A model generated the notes under the pieces. That model saw only the letters and a program-made list of their open reading frames with translations, did no database searches and had not been told where the DNA came from. From assembly GCA_002431915.1 (NCBI GenBank), contig DJEP01000087.1, positions 1 to 11,460 of the forward strand: a DNA stretch of 11,460 nucleotides, written 5' to 3'. Positions 1-5,729 of this stretch are shown here, piece by piece; the first letter of the stretch is position 1, and each line of letters starts with the position of its first letter. The stretch comes from Lachnospiraceae bacterium UBA5895 (lineage in GTDB: Bacteria > Bacillota > Clostridia > Lachnospirales > Lachnospiraceae). Position numbers and translations under genes: made by a program.

Positions 1-1121
1 AGTGGCATATCCACGGATATTTCACACTGGCCGGCTGTTATCTGTTAATGATGTTCTATACAACCGTAGCCGGCTGGATGTTACACTATTTTTATATGAC
101 AGCCACCGGTAAACTTTCCGGCCTTTCTGCGGATGCGGTGGCGGATCGGTTCACACAGATGTTGGCTGATCCCAAGGTCATGATGTTCTGGATGGTACTG
201 GTGGTAGTCATCGGTATCGGTGTCTGCGCCGGTGGATTGCAGAATGGTCTGGAGCGTGTGACAAAGGTGATGATGATCGCTTTGTTGGCCATCATGGTGG
301 TACTTGCCATCAACAGCTTTTTCATGGATGGAGCAAAAGAAGGACTGAAGTTCTATCTGGTACCAGATTTCCAGCGCATGCAGGAGGTCGGCGTGGTAGC
401 CACTCTGGTAGGTGCCATGAACCAGGCGTTCTTCACCCTGAGTCTGGGAATCGGTGCCATGGCAATCTTCGGAAGTTACATCGGTAAGGATCATTCCCTG
501 ATGGGAGAGTCCGTCAGAGTTGTTGTACTGGATACTTTTGTAGCGATCACAGCAGGACTGATCATTTTCCCGGCATGCTTTACCTATGGTGTGGATCAGA
601 CTTCCGGTCCCAGCCTGATCTTTATTACCTTGCCGAATATTTTTGCCAATATGCCTTACGGCCGTCTGTGGGGAAGCCTGTTCTTCCTGTTCATGGCGTT
701 TGCAGCATTGTCTACGGTACTGGCAGTATTTGAGAATATCATCTGTTGCGGTATGGAACTGACCGGTGCCAGCCGTAAGAAATCTTCTCTGGTGAATCTG
801 TTCCTGATCATTGCACTGTCCGTACCCTGTGTACTGGGCTACAATGTATGGAGCTGGGACGGCTTTTCCAACTTCGGTGGAGCGGTACTGGATTTCGAAG
901 ACTTCCTGGTAAGTAACCTGTTCCTGCCATTGGGATCTCTGGTATACCTGCTGTTCTGCGTGAGCAGATACGGTTGGGGATGGGAGAACTACAAGGAAGA
1001 AGTCAATACCGGAAAAGGCTTAAAGGTACATGACTGGATGCGCGGTTATCTGACCTACGGACTGCCGCTGATCGTAATCTTTATCTTCCTGTTCGGTATT
1101 TATGATAAATTTTTTAAATAA
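1..1121 (+). CDS. Sodium-dependent transporter of the NSS (SNF) family, 5' end missing
   Basis: This is the C-terminal part of a secondary transporter that couples Na+ entry to uptake of an amino acid or a related small molecule across the cytoplasmic membrane. The open frame runs in from the left edge (first whole codon at 3) and gives about 372 residues before TAA at 1119-1121. Bacterial members are usually about 440-500 residues, so roughly the first 70-100 residues lie outside the window. An ATG at 48 is internal: the residues before it (W-H-I-H-G-Y-F-T-L-A-G) continue the same protein. Family features include the segment MMFYTTVAGWMLHYFY, the stretch GIGAMAIFGSYIG with its unwound-helix glycines, and about nine to ten hydrophobic helices. 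The end, LPLIVIFIFLFGIYDKFFK, is a last membrane helix with a short basic tail. The substrate cannot be read from the sequence. No clear terminator follows; the next 56 bases are AT-rich and lead into the rpsU promoter. Confidence 0.93.
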   Translation, partial: WHIHGYFTLAGCYLLMMFYTTVAGWMLHYFYMTATGKLSGLSADAVADRFTQMLADPKVMMFWMVLVVVIGIGVCAGGLQNGLERVTKVMMIALLAIMVVLAINSFFMDGAKEGLKFYLVPDFQRMQEVGVVATLVGAMNQAFFTLSLGIGAMAIFGSYIGKDHSLMGESVRVVVLDTFVAITAGLIIFPACFTYGVDQTSGPSLIFITLPNIFANMPYGRLWGSLFFLFMAFAALSTVLAVFENIICCGMELTGASRKKSSLVNLFLIIALSVPCVLGYNVWSWDGFSNFGGAVLDFEDFLVSNLFLPLGSLVYLLFCVSRYGWGWENYKEEVNTGKGLKVHDWMRGYLTYGLPLIVIFIFLFGIYDKFFK

Positions 1122-1177
1122 AATTTTGTAAGATCCAGTAGCTCAAATGAGAATATAATAAAAATTAAAAAAAGTAG

Positions 1178-1205
1178 TTGACGAATACATTTTTTATGCT
1201 ATAAT
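1178..1205 (+). promoter_or_regulatory. Sigma-A-type promoter of rpsU with extended -10
   Basis: The -35 box TTGACG (1178-1183) is separated by 16 bases from a perfect -10 box TATAAT (1200-1205). The -10 is preceded by TGC (1197-1199), making it an extended -10. AT-rich DNA lies upstream at 1151-1177. Transcription would begin near 1212, leaving a leader of about 80 nt before rpsU. This is the best promoter in the window and fits a highly expressed ribosomal protein gene. Confidence 0.85.
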
Positions 1206-1290
1206 ATCAAATGTGTGTAGAACAACTGCGCATTAGAATAACCCAGTCAGTCATGTTACTTGAAGGGACTGAAGGGAGGTCGGGTGTAAG

Positions 1291-1467
1291 ATGTCAAACG
1301 TAATCGTAAAAGAGAACGAGACTTTAGATAGCGCTTTACGTCGTTTCAAGAGAAGCTGCGCTAAGGCTGGTATCCAGCAGGAGATTCGTAAGAGAGAGCA
1401 TTACGAGAAGCCTAGCGTAAAACGTAAGAAGAAGTCTGAAGCAGCAAGAAAACGTAAATATAACTAA
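1291..1467 (+). CDS. rpsU: 30S ribosomal protein S21
   Basis: This encodes a 58-residue, very basic protein starting MSNVIVKENETLDSALRRFK and ending AARKRKYN, the typical form of S21. S21 binds the 30S subunit near the anti-Shine-Dalgarno end of 16S rRNA and helps initiation. The length matches the family (57-60 residues in Firmicutes). The start ATG at 1291 is set by the strong ribosome binding site AGGGAGGT at 1273-1280. The gene is a single unit with its own promoter (1178-1205) and terminator (1479-1510). The leader can form a small stem between CAGTC (1244-1248) and GACTG (1267-1271) just upstream of the ribosome binding site. Whether that stem regulates translation is unknown. Confidence 0.97.
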   Translation: MSNVIVKENETLDSALRRFKRSCAKAGIQQEIRKREHYEKPSVKRKKKSEAARKRKYN

Positions 1468-1478
1468 TGCAAAACAAC

Positions 1479-1510
1479 AGTCCCCGGCGTAATCACCGGG
1501 GACTTTGTAC
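1479..1510 (+). terminator. Intrinsic terminator after rpsU
   Basis: A perfect 9-bp stem pairs AGTCCCCGG (1479-1487) with CCGGGGACT (1496-1504). The loop has eight bases, and the interrupted T-rich tail is TTTGTACTTT. It begins 11 bases after the rpsU stop. The T tract is imperfect, so some read-through into the membrane protein gene at 1528 is plausible. I see no separate promoter for that gene. Confidence 0.85.
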
Positions 1511-1527
1511 TTTATGAGGGAAATGAA

Positions 1528-2118
1528 ATGTGGAGCTATGAAATACTGGGAACAGATGTATACCATCTGTTGGCAGCATTCGTATTGTACAGCATTCTGG
1601 GATGGGCATTGGAATCTGCTTACATGTCTTTCTGCAATCATAAGCTGACCAACCGGGGATTCGGCAAGGGACCGTTCTGTCCGATCTATGGTTTTGGCGG
1701 AGTGCTGGGATACCTGATTTTGAGCCCGTTTCGTGGGAAATTGTTAAAGCTTTATATTTTCGGGGCAATCCTTGCCACGACTTTTGAGTATTTTGTGGGA
1801 GTTGGCATGATCCGCATCTTAGGAGAACTCTGGTGGGATTATAACAACAAACCTTTCAACTACCGCGGTATTATCTGTCTGGAGAGCACCATTGCCTGGG
1901 GCTTTTATGCCATCGGTATCGTACAGTTTGTTCACGATGCTATGTACCACATCATTGACAGCGTACAGATCCAGGTGGGTACCAGAGTGATTCAGGCAGT
2001 ACTGACCATTGTAGCCATAGATTATACGGTACAGTTACTCAAAGTATTTCACGTGGATGTGCGCAGCAAGGGGCAGGAACTGAAGGAACGCTGCCAGGCG
2101 CTGATCGCCAGATGGTAA
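1528..2118 (+). CDS. CmpB-like integral membrane protein (putative ABC-transporter type IV family)
   Basis: This encodes a 196-residue membrane protein of unknown function, matching by motif the family called putative ABC-transporter type IV (CmpB-like, Pfam PF06541). Evidence: about five hydrophobic helices (near residues 11-32, 54-67, 73-95, 115-136 and 153-172), the motif LGWALES (24-30), NRGF (42-45) followed by GPFCPIYGFG (48-57), and the pair WWDY (102-105) and NYRG (111-114). The tail is charged and probably cytoplasmic. The family name does not establish transport: there is no ATPase gene next to it and no solute-binding partner. The start ATG is supported by GAGGG at 1516-1520, seven bases upstream. 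The ribosome binding site falls directly after the rpsU terminator, so the gene may depend on read-through from the rpsU promoter. Confidence 0.85.
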   Translation: MWSYEILGTDVYHLLAAFVLYSILGWALESAYMSFCNHKLTNRGFGKGPFCPIYGFGGVLGYLILSPFRGKLLKLYIFGAILATTFEYFVGVGMIRILGELWWDYNNKPFNYRGIICLESTIAWGFYAIGIVQFVHDAMYHIIDSVQIQVGTRVIQAVLTIVAIDYTVQLLKVFHVDVRSKGQELKERCQALIARW

Positions 2119-2137
2119 GATTCACAGGTATATACAG

Positions 2138-2187
2138 AGCCACACGACCATATCTTTTAGAAAAGGATAAGGGAGTGTGGCTTTTTT
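2138..2187 (+). terminator. Long terminator-like hairpin holding the next gene's ribosome binding site
   Basis: The outer stem pairs AGCCACAC (2138-2145) with GTGTGGCT (2175-2182) and is followed directly by a run of T (2182-2187). An upper stem pairs TATCTTTT (2151-2158) with AAAA and GATA (2161-2164, 2166-2169), with one bulged G. This has the form of an intrinsic terminator for the upstream membrane protein gene. The T run touches the ATG at 2188, and the only candidate Shine-Dalgarno, GGGAG (2171-2175), lies within the hairpin. Confidence 0.75.
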
Positions 2188-3366
2188 ATGCAAAAAATCA
2201 GGAAATACATTTGTAGTTGGATCCTGCTTCTTGGCATCAGTGTGCAGGCATTCTGGTGGAACGACATCTGCGTATCTGCGGAACCGGCAGCAATCGAAGC
2301 TCCCAGTGCGGTACTTTTGGAGAGTTCCACCGGGAAAGTGATCTTTGAACAGAATGCAAGAGAACGCCGGAGTCCTGCCAGTATTACCAAGATCATGACA
2401 TTGCTTTTGACTTTTGAGGCGCTGGATCAGGGGAAGATCAAATTGGAAGATCCGGTAACGGTGAGCGCCTATGCCAGTTCCATGGGAGGATCCCAGGTGT
2501 TCCTGGCGGAGAATGAGGTGCAGACTTTAGAGACCATGATCAAATGTATCGCTGTGGCTTCGGGAAACGATGCCAGTGTGGCGGTGGCGGAATACATAGC
2601 GGGAAGTGAGGAAGCTTTCGTGGAACAGATGAATGCGAAGGCGGCGGAACTTGGCATGACGGATACCCATTTCGAGGACTGCTGCGGTCTGACGGATTCC
2701 GACGGTCATTATACGACAGCTATGGATGTGGCAGTCATGTCCAGGGAACTTACGGTAAAATACCCGAAAATATTCGAATATACCGGCATCTGGATGGAGG
2801 ATATTACCCATGAGACCAGACAGGGGAGTTCCACGTTTACCCTAAACAGTACCAACAAGCTGTTAAAACAGTACCGGTGGGCGACGGGACTGAAGACCGG
2901 CTCCACCTCCAAAGCAAAATTCTGTCTGTCCGCCACGGCAACGAAGGATGGCATTGATCTGATCGCGGTAATTATGGGGGCACCGGATTATAAGGCACGC
3001 TTTAAGGATGCTCAGACACTGTTAAGCTATGGCTTCAATATCAGTGATCTGTATCTGGATGAGAATACGGATGTACTGCCCGGTCTGCGGGTGCAGGGGG
3101 GTGTAGAGGATACGGTGCCTGTGAAATATCAGAGTGAATTCCGGTATCTGGATACAGAGGGAAATTCCCTGGACGGCGTGGAGAAAAAGATTGAACTGCC
3201 GGAGACTGCTGTGGCGCCGTTTGCCGAAGGGGATACGGCAGGCAGGGCGGTGTATCTGCTAAACGGCGTGGAGATTGGCAGTGTGCCGATTCTATATGAA
3301 AATGCGGTTGCAAAGGCGGTTTATAAGGATTACCTGCGAAAAATAATGGAATTTTATCTTTTGTAA
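2188..3366 (+). CDS. Serine-type D-Ala-D-Ala carboxypeptidase (PBP5/DacF-like, family S11)
   Basis: This 392-residue low-molecular-weight penicillin-binding protein should remove the terminal D-alanine from peptidoglycan stem peptides outside the membrane, limiting cross-linking. A signal peptide is visible: basic KIRK, a hydrophobic stretch, and a likely cleavage after VSA near residue 31. All three active-site motifs are present: SITK with nucleophile S65 and K68, SGN at 125-127, and KTG at 236-238. Residues from about 285 form the beta-rich PBP5 C-terminal domain. The end, YKDYLRKIMEFYLL, could be the amphipathic helix that tethers such enzymes to the membrane. The start ATG at 2188 gives a complete signal peptide. 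Its ribosome binding site (GGGAG, 2171-2175) is 12 bases away and sits inside a hairpin. It is a paralogue of the gene at 5714. The symbol (dacA, dacB or dacF) cannot be decided. Confidence 0.95.
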   Translation: MQKIRKYICSWILLLGISVQAFWWNDICVSAEPAAIEAPSAVLLESSTGKVIFEQNARERRSPASITKIMTLLLTFEALDQGKIKLEDPVTVSAYASSMGGSQVFLAENEVQTLETMIKCIAVASGNDASVAVAEYIAGSEEAFVEQMNAKAAELGMTDTHFEDCCGLTDSDGHYTTAMDVAVMSRELTVKYPKIFEYTGIWMEDITHETRQGSSTFTLNSTNKLLKQYRWATGLKTGSTSKAKFCLSATATKDGIDLIAVIMGAPDYKARFKDAQTLLSYGFNISDLYLDENTDVLPGLRVQGGVEDTVPVKYQSEFRYLDTEGNSLDGVEKKIELPETAVAPFAEGDTAGRAVYLLNGVEIGSVPILYENAVAKAVYKDYLRKIMEFYLL

Positions 3367-3387
3367 GACAAAAGAATATGTTATACT
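3361..3387 (+). promoter_or_regulatory. Extended -10 promoter of the metallophosphoesterase-scpAB unit
   Basis: The -10 box TATACT (3382-3387) is preceded by TGT (3379-3381), an extended -10. A weak -35, TTGTAA (3361-3366), is 15 bases upstream and overlaps the stop codon of the carboxypeptidase gene. The 12-base core TATGTTATACTA (3377-3388) recurs exactly at 7161-7172. Transcription would begin near 3394, leaving a leader of about 28 nt to the ATG at 3422. No terminator separates this promoter from scpA or scpB, so it probably also drives them. Confidence 0.6.
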
Positions 3388-3399
3388 ATAGAACATATT
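3375..3399 (+). promoter_or_regulatory. Operator-like inverted repeat over the -10 and start site
   Basis: AATATGTT (3375-3382) and AACATATT (3392-3399) form a perfect 8-bp inverted repeat with nine bases between the arms. It covers the -10 element and the predicted transcription start. That placement suits a dimeric repressor, and the symmetry is greater than a promoter alone requires. No regulator gene is nearby and the site matches no consensus I can name. The region is AT-rich, so chance symmetry is possible. Confidence 0.4.
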
Positions 3400-3421
3400 G
3401 GCAATAATCTGGCAACATACC

Positions 3422-4300
3422 ATGGGGGCAAAAAAGTTGGATGTAGTGATTACCGTGATTGCAGTAATCCTTGTGATAGTGCTGTGGATAATGCTGTACG
3501 ACAGTAATCGTTTTGTGGTGCGGCATTATTCCCTGCGGGATCAGAGAATCAAAAAGCCTGTGAAGGCAGTGGTTCTGGCGGATCTGCACAATAAGAGATA
3601 CGGAAAAGAAAATGAGAAACTGCTGCAGGCAATCGATGAGATCGGACCGGACATTATCCTGATTGCCGGAGACATGCTGACGGCGAAGCCGAAGGCAACA
3701 CTGGACGTGGCAGTGGGATTCCTTACGGAACTTGCGAAGAAGTATCCTATTTATTACGGTAATGGCAATCATGAGCACCGATTAAAACTATATCCCGAAA
3801 ATTATGGGGATATGGCGGAGCGGTATGAGGAAGCTCTTACGAAGATCGGAATCCACAGACTTGTCAACGAGCATACAGATCTGCCGGAATACGGAATTTG
3901 CATCTACGGCTCGGAGATAGACAAGCTCTATTACAAGCGTTTCGGCATACAGCCTATGAATCCCGGGTATCTGCCGGGAATCTTAGGACAGCCTTCCGAA
4001 GAATTTTTCAATATATTGATTGCCCACGACCCGGATTATTTTCCGAAATACGCGGACTGGGGTGCGGATCTGGTATTATCCGGTCATGTCCACGGCGGCA
4101 TGGTGAGAGTTCCCTTTTGGGGAAAAGGCGTTGTGTCTCCCAATGTGAGACTTTTCCCGAAGTATGATGGCGGAGAGTTTACACTGGGGAGGAGCAGAAT
4201 GCTTTTAAGCAGAGGACTGGGAATGCATACGATCCCCATACGGCTGTTTAATCCGGGCGAGATCCTGGAAGTGGATCTTATGCCTGATGAGGGAAAATAG
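3422..4300 (+). CDS. Membrane-anchored metallophosphoesterase (YkuE/YaeI-like)
   Basis: This is a calcineurin-like phosphoesterase, expected to bind two metal ions and hydrolyse a phosphomonoester or phosphodiester. With the ATG at 3422 it has 292 residues. A single hydrophobic helix (about residues 8-26) is followed by the catalytic domain, probably anchoring it to the membrane. Metal-site motifs appear in family order: ADLH (D54, H56), GD (83-84), GNHE (115-118), AHDPDYF (H202) and GHVH (221-224). Relatives act on undecaprenyl- or lipid-linked phosphates or are uncharacterised, so the substrate stays open. The start is uncertain: no good ribosome binding site precedes the ATG. A TTG at 3398 lies within a few bases of the predicted transcription start and is unlikely. 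A TTG at 3437 has GGGGG eight bases upstream and would remove the N-terminal lysines. The stop TAG overlaps the ribosome binding site of scpA. Confidence 0.88.
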   Translation: MGAKKLDVVITVIAVILVIVLWIMLYDSNRFVVRHYSLRDQRIKKPVKAVVLADLHNKRYGKENEKLLQAIDEIGPDIILIAGDMLTAKPKATLDVAVGFLTELAKKYPIYYGNGNHEHRLKLYPENYGDMAERYEEALTKIGIHRLVNEHTDLPEYGICIYGSEIDKLYYKRFGIQPMNPGYLPGILGQPSEEFFNILIAHDPDYFPKYADWGADLVLSGHVHGGMVRVPFWGKGVVSPNVRLFPKYDGGEFTLGRSRMLLSRGLGMHTIPIRLFNPGEILEVDLMPDEGK

Positions 4301-4312
4301 GAGTTTTATTAC

Positions 4313-5056
4313 ATGGCAATATCTGTAAAACTGGAAGCGTTTGAAGGTCCTCTGGATCTGCTGCTTCATTTAATCGAGAAAAATAAAATAGACATCTATG
4401 ATATTCCCATCGTGGAGATCACGGCACAGTATCTGGATTACATTAAGCAGATGCAGCGGGAAGATATGAATGTCATGAGCGAATTCCTGGTGATGGCGGC
4501 AACGCTGATCGATATTAAGTGCAAGATGCTGCTGCCCAAGGAAGTGAACGAGGACGGCGAGGAAGAGGACCCCAGAGCCGAACTGGTCCAGAAACTGCTG
4601 GAATACAAGATGTACAAATACATGTCCTTTGAACTCAGAGACCGCCAGGTGGATGCAGCGAGAAACATGTACAGAGAGCAGAGACTTCCGAAGGAAGTGG
4701 AAGCCTACAGACAGCCCATCGATTACAAAGAACTCATCGGTGATATGAATCTGAACAAACTTCATGAGATCTTCAAATCCATCGTGAAGAAGCAGGAGGA
4801 CAAGATCGACCCCGTCCGCAGTCAGTACGGCAATATCGAGAAGGATGAGGTGGACATGGACATCAAGATGCTGTACGTGGAGGCATATGCCAGAGAGCAT
4901 AAGACTTTCAGCTTCCGAAAGCTTTTGGAGAAGCAGAACAGCAAAATGGAAGTCATCGTTACTTTTCTGATCATTCTGGAACTGATGAAGACAGGCAAGA
5001 TCAGCATCAGCCAGGAAAACATATTCGATGATATTATGATTACATCTAACGTTTAA
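4313..5056 (+). CDS. scpA: Segregation and condensation protein A (kleisin)
   Basis: ScpA is the kleisin subunit of the bacterial SMC-ScpAB condensin. It bridges the head of one SMC with the neck of the other, closing the ring that organises and separates the chromosome. The 247-residue length matches the family (about 250). The N-terminal hallmark KLEAFEGPLDLLLHLIEKNK is at residues 6-25, followed by IDIYDIPIVEITAQYLDYI. The middle is acidic and helical (residues 80-170), where kleisins bind ScpB. A C-terminal winged helix includes FSFRKLLEKQ and ends IFDDIMITSNV. The start ATG is supported by TAGGAG (4298-4303), nine bases upstream and overlapping the stop of the phosphoesterase gene, which suggests translational coupling. 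The scpB gene follows after 19 bases. Confidence 0.97.
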   Translation: MAISVKLEAFEGPLDLLLHLIEKNKIDIYDIPIVEITAQYLDYIKQMQREDMNVMSEFLVMAATLIDIKCKMLLPKEVNEDGEEEDPRAELVQKLLEYKMYKYMSFELRDRQVDAARNMYREQRLPKEVEAYRQPIDYKELIGDMNLNKLHEIFKSIVKKQEDKIDPVRSQYGNIEKDEVDMDIKMLYVEAYAREHKTFSFRKLLEKQNSKMEVIVTFLIILELMKTGKISISQENIFDDIMITSNV

Positions 5057-5075
5057 GATACAGTGAGGTTTTAGC

Positions 5076-5645
5076 ATGGAACGCAGTAAAGCAGAAGCAG
5101 TGATAGAGGCAATCCTTTTTACCATGGGGGATTCCGTGGAGATCAGCAGACTTGCGGAAGTGATCGAAGAGGATGTGAAGACGACAAAATCTATATTAAA
5201 GGATATGGCAGCACGGTACGAGGAAGAGAACAGAGGTATCGGTCTGACACAATTTGACAATTCCGTACAGCTGTGCACCAAGGCGGATATGTACGAATAT
5301 CTGATCAAGATTGCCAAGACTCCCCGGAAAATGACACTGACGGATACCGTACTGGAGACCCTGTCCATTATCGCCTACAAGCAGCCGGTGACGAGACTGG
5401 AGATCGAGAGAGTCAGAGGCGTCAGCTGTGACCATGCCATCAACAAACTGCTGGAGTATGATCTGATCACGGAACTGGGACGTCTGGACGCTCCCGGAAG
5501 ACCCTTGCTGTTTGGTACCACGGAGCAGTTCCTGCGCTGCTTTGGCGTAAAGAGTCTGGAAGAACTGCCGGAACTGAACCCTGTGCAGGTGGAGGAATTC
5601 AAACAGCAGGCGGAACAGGAAGTACAGCTTACTCTGAATATATAA
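5076..5645 (+). CDS. scpB: Segregation and condensation protein B
   Basis: ScpB forms dimers that bind the central part of ScpA and stabilise the SMC-ScpAB ring. The 189-residue length is near that of the Bacillus protein. The N-terminal winged helix starts ERSKAEAVIEAILFTMGD. The second winged helix carries the strongly conserved stretch LETLSIIAYKQPVTRLEIE (about residues 94-112), then RGVSCDHAINKLLEYDLI and the GRLDAPGRPLLFGTT signature (about 136-150). The tail is acidic and glutamine-rich, as is usual. The start ATG follows GAGGT (5065-5069) by six bases. The gene ends 28 bases before a terminator-like hairpin that runs into the next gene. Confidence 0.97.
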   Translation: MERSKAEAVIEAILFTMGDSVEISRLAEVIEEDVKTTKSILKDMAARYEEENRGIGLTQFDNSVQLCTKADMYEYLIKIAKTPRKMTLTDTVLETLSIIAYKQPVTRLEIERVRGVSCDHAINKLLEYDLITELGRLDAPGRPLLFGTTEQFLRCFGVKSLEELPELNPVQVEEFKQQAEQEVQLTLNI

Positions 5646-5672
5646 ACATATCATTGAATAGGACAAAGAATC

Positions 5673-5729
5673 AGCCTCATAGTAATTAGTAACCCTTTTT
5701 GGGAGTAACGATTATGCGAGGCTTTTTTT
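5673..5729 (+). terminator. Terminator-like hairpin spanning the start codon of the downstream carboxypeptidase
   Basis: AGCCTC (5673-5678) pairs with GAGGCT (5718-5723), and the stem can continue with 5679-5683 against 5711-5715 across a two-base bulge (5716-5717). Seven T residues (5723-5729) follow. The shape is that of an intrinsic terminator for the scpAB transcript. The Shine-Dalgarno GGGAG (5701-5705) lies in the loop region, the ATG (5714-5716) in the 3' arm, and the T tract encodes Phe-Phe near the start of the next protein. Terminator and gene therefore overlap. Confidence 0.75.

Noticed and set aside
48..50. ATG at 48 as start of the transporter
   Set aside because: The frame is open to the left edge and the upstream residues continue the family sequence, so the gene is cut by the window.
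1336..1641. Minus-strand frame covering rpsU and its terminator
   Set aside because: It crosses a convincing terminator and rpsU and has no credible protein features.
3398..3421. TTG at 3398 as start of the metallophosphoesterase
   Set aside because: It lies within a few bases of the predicted transcription start and inside the inverted repeat, with no ribosome binding site.
4370..5368. 332-codon open frame on the minus strand across scpA and scpB
   Set aside because: It mirrors the codon bias of scpA and scpB, spans two convincing genes and resembles no protein family I recognise.
5699..5713. TTG at 5699 as an upstream start of the second carboxypeptidase
   Set aside because: It would place the good ribosome binding site GGGAG (5701-5705) inside the coding region, and nothing suitable lies before the TTG. 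ATG 5714 gives a cleaner signal peptide.
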